A stretch of DNA of 64,000 bases from Latilactobacillus fuchuensis DSM 14340 = JCM 11249. Its GTDB lineage: Bacteria; Bacillota; Bacilli; Lactobacillales; Lactobacillaceae. Position numbers and translations under genes: made by a program. Within the stretch, counting starts at the first letter, position 1. Every line of letters starts with the position of its first letter. The DNA is taken from assembly GCF_000615805.1 (NCBI RefSeq), contig NZ_BAMJ01000002.1, positions 45,898-109,897 of the forward strand. The letters are read 5' to 3'. Positions 9,191-20,400 of this stretch are shown here, piece by piece. The notes under the pieces were generated by a model, which was given only the letters and a program-made list of their open reading frames with translations, did no database searches and was not told the origin of the DNA.

Positions 9191-10203
9191 ATGAAAATTG
9201 CAGTTGATGCAATGGGCGGCGATTTTGCGCCACAAGCAGTGATTGAAGGGGTTTTACAGGCGCGTTCAGAATTTAAAGACCTTGATTTTATTTTATACGG
9301 TGATGAAGCCCAGATTAAACCACTCCTACCTGATATGGCGCAACTGTCAATCGTTCACACGACTGAAAAGATTGCTGGCGATGATGAACCAGTTCGTGCG
9401 ATTCGCCGTAAGAAACAAGCCTCAATGGTCTTAGCCGCCCAAGCGGTTAAAGCTGGCGAAGCGACGCGTTATTCTCATTAGGCAATACTGGGGCGTTGTT
9501 GGCAGCCGGATTATTCATCATTGGTCGGGTCAAAGGCATTGATCGGCCAGGGTTGATGCCCACGCTGCCTTCCATTAATTCAGAAGATGGTTTTAATATG
9601 TTAGACGTTGGTGCGAATGCCGAAGCGAAACCAGAACATTTACATCAATACGGTTTGATGGGTAATTTTTACGCGCAAGATGTCCGTGGAATTGCGAATC
9701 CGCGGATTGCGCTATTAAACAACGGGACTGAAGCGAGTAAGGGCGATGAGTTGCACAAAGCAGCCCATCAATTACTAGCGGATGATCCTGATTTGAACTT
9801 CATCGGGAATATTGAAGCCAATGATCTATTAAAAGGCTTAGCGGATGTCGTCGTGACTGACGGTTTTACCGGCAACGCGACTTTAAAGGCGATTGAAGGA
9901 ACTGCAACCATCGTGATGTCGCAAGTTAAACACGCGATTATGGATGCGGGCGTTAAAGAAAAAATCGGCGGACTTTTATTAAAAGGCAGCGTCGGTCAAA
10001 TTAAAACTAAGTTCGATACCTCGATTTACGGTGGCGCTGTTTTACTAGGTTTAAAAGCCCCCGTCATCAAGGCGCACGGGGCTGCTGATGCACAAACCGT
10101 CTATTATACGGTCAAACAGATTCATACGATGTTGGCCAATCAAACGGTCCAAAAAGTGATTGATTATTTTGATCAAAAAAAGGTCTCAGATGAAACTAAA
10201 TAA
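9191..10203 (+). pseudogene. plsX: Phosphate acyltransferase PlsX, frame interrupted near 9463
   Basis: Converts acyl-ACP to acyl-phosphate, the first step of glycerolipid synthesis. It starts [14 protein letters not shown] at ATG 9191 behind AGAGGAATT. The frame breaks after K-A-G-E-A. Restoring one G (GCGACG to GCGGACG) yields [15 protein letters not shown], the conserved PlsX core, and a 337-residue protein of normal length. The neighbours recG upstream and acpP downstream match the Firmicute order. The gene is essential or nearly so in this group, so the break is probably a sequence error. Confidence 0.93.
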
Positions 10204-10263
10204 TTAGCTAGACAAGCTGAGTCAAAGGGACTACAATGGACTTCGCGGGCTAAAACAGTTTAC

Positions 10264-10292
10264 TTGAAACGGCCTATAAAGTTAGGTATAAT
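10264..10292 (+). promoter_or_regulatory. Promoter of acpP
   Basis: TTGAAA, 17-base spacer, TATAAT: near-consensus sigma-A promoter 58 bases before the acpP start. Confidence 0.65.
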
Positions 10293-10349
10293 CACTGAAT
10301 ACCGATAATGCTTAGGTACGAAAGTGTTTCAATTTTTGGAGGTTTTAAC

Positions 10350-10592
10350 ATGAATGAACAAGAAATCTTTGATAAGATTGCGGATATTATTGTCGATCGT
10401 TTTGAATTAAATAAAGATCAAATTACTAACGAATTAAATTTTAAAAAAGACCTAGACGCTGATTCAATTGATGTTGTTGAATTCGTTTTGGAATTGGAAG
10501 ACACATTTGGTGCCGAAATCCCAGATGAAGAAGCTGAAAAAATCGCAACAGTTGCGGATGCCGTCGCTTATATCAAAACAAAGACAAAATAA
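10350..10592 (+). CDS. acpP: Acyl carrier protein
   Basis: Carrier of growing acyl chains in fatty acid synthesis and acyl donor for PlsX. The 80-residue acidic protein contains D-L-D-A-D-S-I-D, whose Ser39 receives the phosphopantetheine arm. ATG 10350 follows GGAGG at the proper distance; an upstream in-frame ATG at 10308 would add residues unlike any ACP. It has its own promoter and terminator, and directly follows plsX. The fapR, fabD and fabG genes that lie here in Bacillus are absent. Confidence 0.95.
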   Translation: MNEQEIFDKIADIIVDRFELNKDQITNELNFKKDLDADSIDVVEFVLELEDTFGAEIPDEEAEKIATVADAVAYIKTKTK

Positions 10593-10600
10593 TCTAATCG

Positions 10601-10649
10601 AAAAAAGCTTAACGTCTGAATCTAAGGATTCAGACGTTAAGCTTTTTTT
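10601..10649 (+). terminator. Terminator after acpP
   Basis: Very strong 22-bp stem (10601-10622 with 10627-10648) ending in a T7 run, starting 8 bases after the stop. The 5' A run means it could also work on the other strand. Confidence 0.9.
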
Positions 10650-10706
10650 GTGCCTATTTTCAAAATGAGTAAACGATGATTATAAATGAGTGTATTCACA
10701 TAATAA

Positions 10707-10721
10707 CCGTTATTATAACGG
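10707..10721. promoter_or_regulatory. Short perfect dyad upstream of opp
   Basis: CCGTTAT, one base, ATAACGG, about 130 bases before oppA and followed by GCCTTTTTCT. It could be an operator or a weak terminator; nothing in the sequence decides. The rest of 10650-10794 shows no gene. Confidence 0.3.
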
Positions 10722-10794
10722 CCTTTTTCTAATTAGCTAAACACGGACGTTGATTTGATAGTAAAAATAAATTAGAGAAATTTAATCTTTCTTA

Positions 10795-10823
10795 TTTACT
10801 TTTCATTTTTATTCAGGTATTAT
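10795..10823 (+). promoter_or_regulatory. Probable promoter of oppA
   Basis: TTTACT, 17-base spacer, TATTAT, 29 bases before the oppA start codon, in an AT-rich stretch. Confidence 0.45.
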
Positions 10824-10852
10824 TATTTTTAACAACTGAAGGGAGTGTCCAT

Positions 10853-12496
10853 ATGAGACGAGAAAAGAGTTTGGTGTTAGGGGTAACAACATTGGCCATT
10901 ACGGTCTTATTAGCAGCGTGTGGTTCATCAGGGAGTAAGGAGGCGTCAACCGATACGGTGACGTTTACGACAAGCGATGTGATTTCCACGATGGATTCAG
11001 CATTAAATACCAATGTAATCGGTGCGCAAGCTTTAACGGACACGATGGAAGGTCTTTACCGTTATGAAGGTAAGACGGTTAAACCAGCGATTGCGACTAA
11101 GGTGGTTAAACCAACCAACAATGGTTTAACGTACACGATTCCGCTCCGTAAAGATGCGAAATGGAGTAACGGTAAAGCCTTGACTGCCTCAGATTTTGTT
11201 TACGCTTGGCAACGGGTCGTTAATCCGAAAGTCGGATCACAATATGCTTACATCTATGAAGGTATCAAGAATGCAACGGATATCACAGCCGGCAAAAAAG
11301 CAGTTGATACATTAGGGATTGAAGCTAAAGATGCGCACACCTTGGTGATTACTTTAGATAAATCAATTCCATACTTCAGTCAGTTAATGACCAGCTCAAC
11401 TTTCTTCCCAGTTTATAAAGCAGCCGTTGAAAAAGCGGGTAAAGCTTACGGAACAAATTCTAAGACATTAGTTTTCAACGGCCCTTACAAGTTATCTAAC
11501 TGGAATGGCCCGGATAGTTCTTGGACCGAAGTCAAGAATACGAATTACTGGAATGCCAAAGACGTTAAAGTCAAGAACTTGAAATACCAAGTGGTTAAAG
11601 ACGCTTCAACGGCTTTGAATTTATTCCAAAGTAACAAAGTTGACCGGACAGCAATCAGCGGCGATACGGCTAAACAAATGAAGAATGATCCTGATTATTC
11701 AACATTACCAAAATCAGCAACGTTCTATATGCAATTAAATCAAGATAAAAATCCAATCTTCAAGAATGCTAAGATTAGACAAGCCATTTCGATGACGATT
11801 AATCGTAAAGAACTCGTTTCACAAGTCTTAGGGGATGGTTCGAAACCAATTGCATCTGTCACACCTAAAGATATGTCATTTGATCCAACGACTAAGAAAG
11901 ACTTTACGAGTGAATTAAGTACTGAAGGGACTAAAAATGCAACTTACAATCCAAAGGAAGCGACTAAACTTTGGAAAGAAGGTTTAGCTGAATTAGGCCA
12001 AACTGGTAAAACCTTTGATTATACAATGGTTGGTGACGATACAGATACGTCGAAGAAACAATCAGAATATTTACAAAATACGCTTGAAAAATATTTACCA
12101 GGCTTGAAAGTTACATTAGCGAACGTGCCATTTAAGACTCGTCTAACACGTTCAGATAGTGGCGATTTCGATATGGTTGTCAGTGCTTGGAGCGCTGATT
12201 TCCCAGATCCAATTACGTTCTTAGATTTATTCGTGACTGGTGGCGATAACAATAATGGTCACTGGAGTAATACAGAATATGACGCACAAATTAAAGCAAG
12301 TAAAACAACCAATGCCAATAACCCAACGGCTAGATGGCAAAACCTATTAAAAGCACAAGATATTATGAATACTGAATCAGGGGTCATTCCATTGTACCAA
12401 TCAGGTGTCGCGTACTTAACGAATGCCAATGTCAAAGGGTTAGACTATGGCCCATCTGGTAGTTACAATAATGTCTCACTTTATTTAAAAAAATAA
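10853..12496 (+). CDS. oppA: Oligopeptide ABC transporter substrate-binding lipoprotein OppA
   Basis: Captures extracellular peptides for the Opp importer. The 547-residue protein has a lipoprotein signal peptide with lipobox L-A-A-C (Cys23), then an SBP family 5 domain: S-N-G-K-A-L-T-A-S-D-F-V-Y-A-W-Q-R-V and the C-terminal Y-Q-S-G-V-A-Y region. ATG 10853 follows GAAGGGAGTG. It is first in the oppABCDF operon; a hairpin before oppB probably lowers downstream expression so that the binding protein is made in excess. Exact peptide preference cannot be told. Confidence 0.94.
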   Translation: MRREKSLVLGVTTLAITVLLAACGSSGSKEASTDTVTFTTSDVISTMDSALNTNVIGAQALTDTMEGLYRYEGKTVKPAIATKVVKPTNNGLTYTIPLRKDAKWSNGKALTASDFVYAWQRVVNPKVGSQYAYIYEGIKNATDITAGKKAVDTLGIEAKDAHTLVITLDKSIPYFSQLMTSSTFFPVYKAAVEKAGKAYGTNSKTLVFNGPYKLSNWNGPDSSWTEVKNTNYWNAKDVKVKNLKYQVVKDASTALNLFQSNKVDRTAISGDTAKQMKNDPDYSTLPKSATFYMQLNQDKNPIFKNAKIRQAISMTINRKELVSQVLGDGSKPIASVTPKDMSFDPTTKKDFTSELSTEGTKNATYNPKEATKLWKEGLAELGQTGKTFDYTMVGDDTDTSKKQSEYLQNTLEKYLPGLKVTLANVPFKTRLTRSDSGDFDMVVSAWSADFPDPITFLDLFVTGGDNNNGHWSNTEYDAQIKASKTTNANNPTARWQNLLKAQDIMNTESGVIPLYQSGVAYLTNANVKGLDYGPSGSYNNVSLYLKK

Positions 12497-12508
12497 AACG
12501 ACTTTATA

Positions 12509-12548
12509 AAATGGGTTTCGGCGTTGAAAAACAATGAAGCCCGTTTTT
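12509..12548 (+). terminator. Intra-operon attenuating hairpin between oppA and oppB
   Basis: Stem AATGGGTTTC / GAAGCCCGTT (with G-T pairs) and a T5 run, lying wholly in the oppA-oppB gap. Partial terminators after binding-protein genes are common in ABC operons. Confidence 0.6.
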
Positions 12549-12563
12549 GTTAGGAGCAATCAT

Positions 12564-13496
12564 ATGACTAAATATCTAATTAAACGAATATGCTATCTAG
12601 TTTTAACCCTGTTCATTGTTGCTTCAGTCACGTTCTTCATGATGAAGTTAATGCCCGGGACACCGTACACGAATCAAGAAAAATTAAGTGCGGATCAATT
12701 GCGGATTATGAATGAACAATACGGGTTAAATAAACCGATTCTAGAACAATATTGGATCTACATTGTTGGTTTATTGCACGGTGATTTTGGAACTTCCTTC
12801 CAATTTAATAACCAACCGGTCTTGGGATTAATCATGTCACGTTTAGCACCTTCCTTACAAATTGGGGCCCAAGCGATGATTCTGGGTTCTGGTTTAGGGA
12901 TTTTATTAGGGGCTGTCGCTGCCATTCGGAAGAATACCTGGGTGGATGGGGTCGCAACGTTCTTTTCAATCTTAGGGATTTCAATTCCTAACTTTGTTTT
13001 GGCCGTTTTACTTCAATTCTTCTTAGCCTTCAAATTACAGATGTTCCCAATCGCTTTATGGGACGGCTTCTCATCAAGTATTTTACCGACGTTGGCCTTA
13101 GCGGTCGCGCCACTGGCTAATACGGCCCGGTTCATGCGGACTGAAATGGTGGATGTTTTGAGCAGTGATTACATCGAATTAGCCAAAGCCAAAGGGAATT
13201 CTAGATGGCAAACAGTGGCTAAACACGCCCTACGGAATTCAATGATTCCGGTCGTGACGATTATCGGACCAATGGCTGTCAACCTCATGACGGGGTCATT
13301 GGTTGTTGAAAATATCTTCTCCATTCCTGGGATTGGGGAACAATTCGTGAAATCAATTATGACCAACGATTATCCAACCATCATGGGCTTGACGATTTTC
13401 TATTCATTCTTATTAATGGTGATTATCTTAGTCGTTGATATTCTATACGGCATTATCGATCCAAGAATTCGATTAAGTGAAAAGGGGGCCAACTAA
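12564..13496 (+). CDS. oppB: Oligopeptide ABC transporter permease OppB
   Basis: First membrane subunit of the peptide importer. The 310-residue protein begins M-T-K-Y-L-I-K-R-I-C and shows the N-terminal G-x-P-Y-T-N-Q segment and five to six hydrophobic helices. The EAA loop that contacts the ATPases reads Y-I-E-L-A-K-A-K-G-N-S. ATG 12564 is chosen (TAGGAGC just upstream); an in-frame upstream ATG at 12534 lies inside the attenuator hairpin. It is followed one base later by oppC. Confidence 0.93.
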   Translation: MTKYLIKRICYLVLTLFIVASVTFFMMKLMPGTPYTNQEKLSADQLRIMNEQYGLNKPILEQYWIYIVGLLHGDFGTSFQFNNQPVLGLIMSRLAPSLQIGAQAMILGSGLGILLGAVAAIRKNTWVDGVATFFSILGISIPNFVLAVLLQFFLAFKLQMFPIALWDGFSSSILPTLALAVAPLANTARFMRTEMVDVLSSDYIELAKAKGNSRWQTVAKHALRNSMIPVVTIIGPMAVNLMTGSLVVENIFSIPGIGEQFVKSIMTNDYPTIMGLTIFYSFLLMVIILVVDILYGIIDPRIRLSEKGAN

Positions 13497-13497
13497 C

Positions 13498-14510
13498 ATG
13501 TCAGATACAAAAATAACAGCTGGTTCTTTTAAACCGCTCAAAGTAGATAATCATGAAGAACAAGAAAAAATTAGTGCACCTTCATTGACGTTTACGCAAG
13601 ATGCTATTCGGCGTCTGAAGCAAAATAAAGTGGCCGTGATTTCGCTCTTTGTTTTGTTGGCGATCATCCTCGCGGCATTTTTAGCCCCGTGATTGCACCG
13701 CAAAGTCCGAATACACAAAACGTGGCGTACGCCAACTTACCGCCTAAAATCGGTAATGGTCATTTACCCGGATTTAAAGGGACAGCGACGGTTTCCGGGG
13801 TCACGGTTGATAAGTATCAACAAGCCGGTGTGCCAAAGGGTAAAAGTTTCATCTTAGGCACGGATTATCTCGGTCGTGATTTATTGTCCCGGATTCTATA
13901 CGGGACGCGTTTATCCCTATTAATCGGGATTTTAGCAACCTTAGTCGATTTATTAATTGGGATTCCATACGGGATTATTTCCGGTTGGAAAGGCGGCCGA
14001 ACTGATACGTTTATGCAACGGATTATCGAAATCATTTCATCGATTCCGAACTTAATCGTCGTTGTATTGATGATGTTAATCTTACGGCCAGGCTTGCTAT
14101 CAATTGTGTTGGCCATTGGTTTCACCGGGTGGATTACGATGGCCCGGCTGATTCGAGCCCAGACCTTCCAATTAAAGGAACAGGAATTCGTTTTAGCGGC
14201 CCGGACTTTGGGTGAAACCCCGACGCGAATTGCCTGGAAACATCTAATTCCGAATTTATCCTCAACCATTATCATTCAAACGATGTTCACGATTCCGAGT
14301 GCCATTTTCTTCGAAGCCTTCTTAAGCTTCATCGGAATTGGGATTCCAGCACCAAGCGCTTCATTAGGGACGTTATTATCGGACGGGCAAAAGGCCTTCC
14401 GGTTCTTACCGTACCAAATGTGGTATCCAGCAGCGGTCCTATGTCTCATCATGGTCGCAGTCAATCTATTAGCAGATGGCTTACGGGATGCATTTGATCC
14501 TAAGTCATAG
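13498..14510 (+). pseudogene. oppC: Oligopeptide ABC transporter permease OppC, frame interrupted near 13689
   Basis: Second membrane subunit of the peptide importer. Frame one gives the cytoplasmic N-terminus and first membrane helix, ending A-A-F-L-A-P. Frame two (from 13689) gives the remaining helices and the coupling loop (E-F-V-L-A-A-R-T-L-G). Restoring one G (CCCCGTGATT to CCCCGGTGATT) gives L-A-P-V-I-A-P-Q-S-P and a 337-residue protein, the usual OppC length. The intact frames of oppA, B, D and F argue that the operon is functional and that the break is a sequence error. Confidence 0.92.
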
Positions 14511-14524
14511 TCGGAGGTTTTCAA

Positions 14525-15586
14525 ATGGCAAATATTTTAGAAGTTAAAAATTTAAGCATCGATTTTAAAACCTACGCAGGCGATGTTCATGCGATTCGTG
14601 ATGTGAGTTTTGAATTGAAAAAAGGCGAGACCCTCGCAATTGTCGGTGAATCTGGTTCGGGTAAATCCGTGACGGTTCGGAGTATCATGGGTCTATTGGC
14701 TAGCAACGCGCAAGTTAAAGGTGGCACGGTTAAATACCATGGTGACGATTTATTGAAGAAACCCGAAAAGGAAATGAATCAAATTCGGGGCAACGAAATT
14801 TCGATGATTTTCCAAGATCCGATGACCTCATTGGATCCCACCATGCCAATCGGCAAACAAGTCGCTGAACCGCTATTGATTCACAAAGCGATGAACAAAG
14901 AAGATGCGATGAAACGGGCACTAACGGTTTTAGATTTAGTTGGGATTCCAAACGCCAAAGAACGAATGAAAGATTATCCGCATCAATTCTCAGGTGGTCA
15001 ACGCCAACGGATTGTGATTGCGATTGCGATTGTCGATTATCCGCAAGTCCTAATTGCAGATGAACCAACGACTGCCTTAGATGTAACGGTTCAAGCACAA
15101 ATCATCGATTTGATGAAGGAACTCCAACGCAAGATTGAAACCTCAATTATCTTTATCACCCATGATTTAGGGGTCGTAGCCGGGATTGCCGATCGGGTCG
15201 CCGTCATGTATGCCGGTAAGATTATCGAATACGGATTGGTCGACGAAATTTTTTATCAACCGAAACATCCGTATACGTGGGGCTTATTGAATTCAATGCC
15301 AACGTTAGATACTGCGGGTAAACTAGAAGCGATTCCGGGCACCCCACCCGATCTTTTGGACCCACCTAAGGGCGATGCGTTTGCACCACGTAATCCGTAC
15401 GCACTGCAAATTGATACGGAAGAGATGCCACCATTTTTTGAGGTGTCTAAAACCCATTATGCGGCGACTTGGTTATTGCATCCTGATGCACCGCAAGTTG
15501 AACCACCCGCAGCGATTAAAACGTTGATGGCTAAATATGATGAAGTCGCACCACAGAAGGTAGGTCAGACAGATGGAAAAGGATAA
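14525..15586 (+). CDS. oppD: Oligopeptide ABC transporter ATP-binding protein OppD
   Basis: One of two ATPases driving peptide import. The 353-residue protein has Walker [10 protein letters not shown]-loop [11 protein letters not shown], signature F-S-G-G-Q-R-Q-R, Walker [13 protein letters not shown] and the C-terminal oligopeptide/dipeptide extension with N-S-M-P. No cysteine-rich FeS motif is evident at the C-terminus. ATG 14525 follows a CGGAGG site. The end overlaps oppF by 14 bases. Confidence 0.94.
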   Translation: MANILEVKNLSIDFKTYAGDVHAIRDVSFELKKGETLAIVGESGSGKSVTVRSIMGLLASNAQVKGGTVKYHGDDLLKKPEKEMNQIRGNEISMIFQDPMTSLDPTMPIGKQVAEPLLIHKAMNKEDAMKRALTVLDLVGIPNAKERMKDYPHQFSGGQRQRIVIAIAIVDYPQVLIADEPTTALDVTVQAQIIDLMKELQRKIETSIIFITHDLGVVAGIADRVAVMYAGKIIEYGLVDEIFYQPKHPYTWGLLNSMPTLDTAGKLEAIPGTPPDLLDPPKGDAFAPRNPYALQIDTEEMPPFFEVSKTHYAATWLLHPDAPQVEPPAAIKTLMAKYDEVAPQKVGQTDGKG

Positions 15587-16544
15587 ACCGAAAGTATTAG
15601 TCAGTGTTAAACATTTAAAACAATACTTTAACCCAGGTAAAAAATCAGAGGTTAAAGCGATTGATGATATATCGTTTGAAATCTACGAAGGTGAAACGTT
15701 TGGCCTAGTTGGTGAATCTGGTTCCGGGAAAAGTACGACTGGTCGGAGTATCATTCGTCTCTATAATCCGACGAGTGGTGAAATTCTGTTTGACGGTCAA
15801 GATATCAGTAAAATTAAGAATCATAGTCGTCAAATGAAAGAATTCAGAAAAGAGATTCAAATGATTTTCCAAGATCCGTACGCGTCTTTGAATCCGCGAA
15901 TGAAAGTCAAAGACATCATTGCTGAAGGACTCCACATTCATAAATTGGTGAAAACCGAAGCGGAATGTGATGCCCGGGTCAATGAATTATTGGACCTTGT
16001 CGGATTAAACAAAGATCACGCGACTCGTTATCCCCATGAATTCTCAGGTGGTCAGCGCCAAAGAATCGGAATTGCCCGGGCTCTGGCGGTTAAACCGAAA
16101 TTCATCATCGCTGATGAACCGATTTCAGCGCTCGATGTGTCGATTCAAGCGCAGGTCGTCAATTTATTGAAGGATATTCAAGCCCAACAAAATTTAACGT
16201 ATTTATTCATTGCGCATGATTTATCGATGGTTAAATACATCAGTGACCGGATTGCCGTGATGCATAATGGTCAGATTATGGAATTGGCATCCGCCGATGA
16301 TATCTATGACCGACCATTGCATCCGTATACCCAAAGTCTATTGTCAGCCGTGCCCCAACCAGATCCTAAGTTGGAACGGAAGCAACGACGGGTGGCTTAC
16401 GATGCGTCAATTGAAGCCAATAACGAAGGTCGTCAATTACGTGAAGTTGCGCCCGCGCATTTTGTCTATGCCACCGAAGCTGAAGTGCCGGGTTATCAAG
16501 CGGCTTTAGCGAAAATGACACAAGCAACGACGATCGCGCAATAG
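15573..16544 (+). CDS. oppF: Oligopeptide ABC transporter ATP-binding protein OppF
   Basis: Second ATPase of the Opp importer, 323 residues. Walker [10 protein letters not shown], signature F-S-G-G-Q-R-Q-R, Walker B F-I-I-A-D-E-P-I-S-A-L-D and H-loop F-I-A-H-D are all present. The family C-terminal extension is there with H-P-Y-T-Q-S-L-L-S-A-V-P. It starts inside the end of oppD, so the two ATPases are translationally coupled, and ends the operon with a strong terminator. Confidence 0.94.
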   Translation: MEKDKPKVLVSVKHLKQYFNPGKKSEVKAIDDISFEIYEGETFGLVGESGSGKSTTGRSIIRLYNPTSGEILFDGQDISKIKNHSRQMKEFRKEIQMIFQDPYASLNPRMKVKDIIAEGLHIHKLVKTEAECDARVNELLDLVGLNKDHATRYPHEFSGGQRQRIGIARALAVKPKFIIADEPISALDVSIQAQVVNLLKDIQAQQNLTYLFIAHDLSMVKYISDRIAVMHNGQIMELASADDIYDRPLHPYTQSLLSAVPQPDPKLERKQRRVAYDASIEANNEGRQLREVAPAHFVYATEAEVPGYQAALAKMTQATTIAQ

Positions 16545-16550
16545 CATTTC

Positions 16551-16590
16551 AAATAGACTAACGCCGATTAAACGGTGTTAGTCTATTTTA
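16551..16590 (+). terminator. Terminator of the opp operon
   Basis: Stem AAATAGACTAACGCCG / CGGTGTTAGTCTATTT with one G-T pair, followed by T-rich sequence, seven bases after oppF. Confidence 0.85.
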
Positions 16591-16693
16591 TTAACGGACA
16601 AAATTAGATGAGAATTAAAGGGTCTAACTCAGACCAACGCTGTTTTTTTATCAGTATAAACGGTATAATAGTGAAAGATTATAATCAGGTGAA

Positions 16694-17398
16694 ATGGGGT
16701 ATTTTATTTTGGATGCAGCACTAGTCAGCGAGCTTCGTGCGCGCTACGGCATTGAATTTCAAAACTTAGCAATCTTAGACGAGGCGTTTACGCACTCTTC
16801 TTACGTCAACGAACACCGCGAACTCGGTTTGCGCGATAATGAACGTTTAGAATTTTTAGGCGATGCGGTGATGGAAATTACCGTTTCCGAATACCTCTTT
16901 CAAAAATATCCAGACTGGCCAGAAGGTAAGTTAACGCGATTACGGGCCGCAATTGTTTGTACCAAGAGTTTTAGTAGCTTCTCCAAAGAAGCCCATTTTG
17001 ACCGGTACATTCGCTTAGGCAAGGGTGAAGAAAAGAATGGTGCCCGGGCACGCGCAACTTTGTTAGAAGATTTATTCGAAGCGTTTAACGGGGCTTTATT
17101 CTTAGATCAGGGTCGCGGTGCGGTCGTTAAATTCGTCGAACAACTGGTTTTCCCCAAGATTGAAGCCGGCGAATTTTCAGATCAAACCGATTATAAAACC
17201 AACTTGCAAGAATTTTTACAACAAGACGGTGAAATCGAAATTGATTATCAATTGTTAGCTGAAGTGGGGCCATCACACGATCGCCAATTCGAAGTTGACG
17301 TAATTGTCGATCATAAGGTATTAGGCTCAGGGGTTGGTCGCAATAAAAAAGCGGCGGAACAAGCGGCCGCTAAAAAAGCATTATCACAATTAAAATAG
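16694..17398 (+). CDS. rnc: Ribonuclease III
   Basis: Double-strand-specific endoribonuclease for rRNA and mRNA processing. The 234-residue form has the catalytic signature E-R-L-E-F-L-G-D-A-V, a second acidic site L-L-E-D-L-F-E-A, and a C-terminal double-stranded RNA-binding domain ending K-K-A-A-E-Q-A-A-A-K-K-A. The start is uncertain: ATG 16694 is used, but TTG 16709 has a GGGGT at better spacing and would give a protein five residues shorter. A TATAAT at 16664-16669 probably belongs to its promoter. It heads rnc-smc-ftsY, as in other Firmicutes. Confidence 0.94.
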   Translation: MGYFILDAALVSELRARYGIEFQNLAILDEAFTHSSYVNEHRELGLRDNERLEFLGDAVMEITVSEYLFQKYPDWPEGKLTRLRAAIVCTKSFSSFSKEAHFDRYIRLGKGEEKNGARARATLLEDLFEAFNGALFLDQGRGAVVKFVEQLVFPKIEAGEFSDQTDYKTNLQEFLQQDGEIEIDYQLLAEVGPSHDRQFEVDVIVDHKVLGSGVGRNKKAAEQAAAKKALSQLK

Positions 17399-17433
17399 TG
17401 TTCATCAGTCACACGGTGTAGGGAGTTTAGTGC

Positions 17434-20400
17434 ATGCAGTTAAAATCATTAGTGCTATCGGGGTTTAAATCATTCGCCGATAAAACAGAAATCAATTTTT
17501 CAGACGGTTTGACCGGAATTGTGGGTCCTAACGGGAGCGGTAAAAGTAATATCACAGAAGCCATTCGCTGGGCGATGGGTGAGCAATCAGCCAAAAGTCT
17601 ACGGGGCGAAAGAATGCCAGATATTATTTTTGCCGGGACCGATTTACGGCCTCAATTGAATCGGGCTGAAGTGACGTTAAACTTTGATAATAGTGATCAA
17701 TATTTACCGCAAGAGCCGGCCAACGTCATGATTACGCGACGTTTATTTCGGAATGGTGATAGCGAATTTTATTTGAATCAAAAAAGTTGCCGATTGAAAG
17801 ATATCGTCAACTTATTTATGGATTCCGGCCTGGGGCGGGAATCCTTTTCAATTATTTCGCAAGGGCGCGTTGAAGCCATTTTTAACAGCAAACCTGAGGG
17901 TCGCCGAAATATCATCGAAGAAGCCGCCGGTGTTTTGAAATACAAACAACAAAAGAAAAAGGCGCAATCGGAATTAGACCAAACCGATGATAATTTAAAC
18001 CGAGTCGCCGATATCGTCCACGAATTACAAGCGCAGGTTGAACCCTTAAAGGAACAAAGCAGTATTGCTCAAGATTATTTAGATCAAAAAGCGCAGTTTG
18101 ACCAAATTCATCAACAATTATTGGTGGTTGAAATTGATCAATTGGCAATCGATCAGGCGAGTCATCAAAAGACGGCCGAATCTTTGGCTCAAACACTAGC
18201 CACTGTTGAAGCCGATAATCAACAAACCAACGCTGATTTGGCCGCTAATCAAGCGACGTTAACTGAATTAGAACAAACGTTAGAACAAAATAACCAGCAA
18301 TTACTTGAAAAAAGTCGGTTAGCGGAAAACTTAGTCGGACAAGAGAACGTTTCGAAAGAACGGGCGACGTTTACCGATGAAAGTCGCAAAACACTGCAGA
18401 AATCAGTTGAACGACTAACGGTTCAATTAACGACGGCTCAGCAACAACAAAAGCAGTTGCAAGCGGCTTTTGATCAACAAACACAAACGGTTGCGACCCT
18501 TAAAACCGAATTAAAGGCTTTACAAAAGCAGACGGCCGGCAGTGAAGCGGAGTTGAAAGAACGGATTGAACAAATTCGTCAGGATTATATTGATCAGATG
18601 CAAGCACAAACCACTAACCATAATAATCAACAATATTTAGCGAAGAATTTATTACAAGTTAAAACCCAATTGGCGCGTCAAGATAGCACGATTAGCGAAG
18701 CGAGTGCGCAATTAACACAACAGACAACCCAACAGGCTAATCAAGCGGCCAAGGTCCAAGCGTTAACGGAACAGGTGGCCCAATTACAAGCACAATCGAC
18801 GCAGATGCAACAACAATTAGCGCAAGATCAACAGGATTATCAAAAAGCGCAAACCAATTGGTTCCAAGCATCCGGTATTTTGCAACAGGCGAAAGCTAAA
18901 AAAGCGAGCTTGGCCGAGTTGGACGACGATTATGCCGGCTTCTACCAAGGGGTTAAAGCGGTTCTTAAACAAAAACAACAATTACCTGGTTTACTGGGGG
19001 CGGTCGCCGAATTAATGACCGTTCCGAGTCAATATCAACAAGCGATTGAATTGGCGTTAGGGGCACAACTCCAACAAGTGGTCACACGCGATGAAGCAAC
19101 GGCTAAACAAGCGATTGATTATTTGAAAACCAATCGGATTGGGCGGGCGACGTTCTTGCCCAATAATGTCGTGAAACCGCGGACGCTACCGAATTCGTTA
19201 TTGACCCAATTGCAACAACAACCCGGTTTTGTCGGTATTGCGAGTGAATTAGTCCAATACGATGCGCAAGTCGCACCGGTCATGACCCATTTGATGGGCA
19301 ATTTAATCATTGCGACCGAACTCAATCTAGCGATTAAACTCGGTCAATTGACGGGTCATCGCTATCGAATTGTGACGTTAGCGGGCGATATTTTGAGCCT
19401 GGGGGTTCGATGACTGGGGGCCACGCGAGCCGTCAAGGCAGTGGCCTTTTAGCCAGGAAACAAACCTTGGCTGATTTGACCGTCCAGATTGATAAAATGC
19501 AAGTGTCATTGGATCAAAAACAACACGGCGTTCAACAATTGAAACAAACGCTAACGGACCATCAAGCGCAATTGACGAGTCACCAAGCAACTTTTGAACA
19601 GGTCAAAGCGACGTCTCAAACGGAAAATAATACGTTAACGTTATTGACCGAAAAACTAACCCAAGTTAAACGACAACAACAAGCGACTGATTACCAATTA
19701 CAGCAACAACAAACGGCTTATCAAGCGGATCAACAACGCCAAAGTGAGTTGCGGGTGGCCGAAAAGACGATTGCTGCAGCGATTGATCAGCTTAAGGCTG
19801 AATTGGATCAAGCAAATCAACAATTGCAACATTTTGATGATAGTCAAAAAGTGATCGTCCAACAACAAACCAAACTAGAAACTAAATTAGCCGTTGCCAA
19901 CACTGAATATAAAAACGGTCAAGAAAAATTAGCAACGATCACGCAGTCCGTTGAAGAATTAAGCCAACAGTTGACGACTAATCAAACCCGATTGGCGGCG
20001 CTCCAAAAAACGGATTCTGAGGATGTGCTCGATCAAAAAGCGCGTCAAGAACTGTTAGAGGCGACGAATCAAACGATTAAACGATTAGAACAACAATTAA
20101 AAGGTCAAAAAGAACAACGAACGACTTTAAAAGCGACTCAAGAACGACTACAAGCCGATGCGAATCGCGTTTATCAATTACAGAAAAATGCGTTAGCGGA
20201 ACAAGAAGCCAATTCAGTCGCGTTAAACCAGGCCAAGATGCACATTGACCAACGCTTAACAACATTGAGCGAAGATTATCAACTCAGTTATGAAGCGGCT
20301 AAGTCGGCCTTACAGGCGTCTGATTTAACCAACGATCAATTACGGTCGAAATTAAAACTGATTAAACTAGGGTTAGCCGATTTGGGGACTGTTAATTTAG

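Noticed and set aside
10650..10794. Possible small RNA or riboswitch upstream of oppA
   Set aside because: Only a 7-bp dyad is visible; there is no promoter-plus-terminator unit and no known aptamer pattern.
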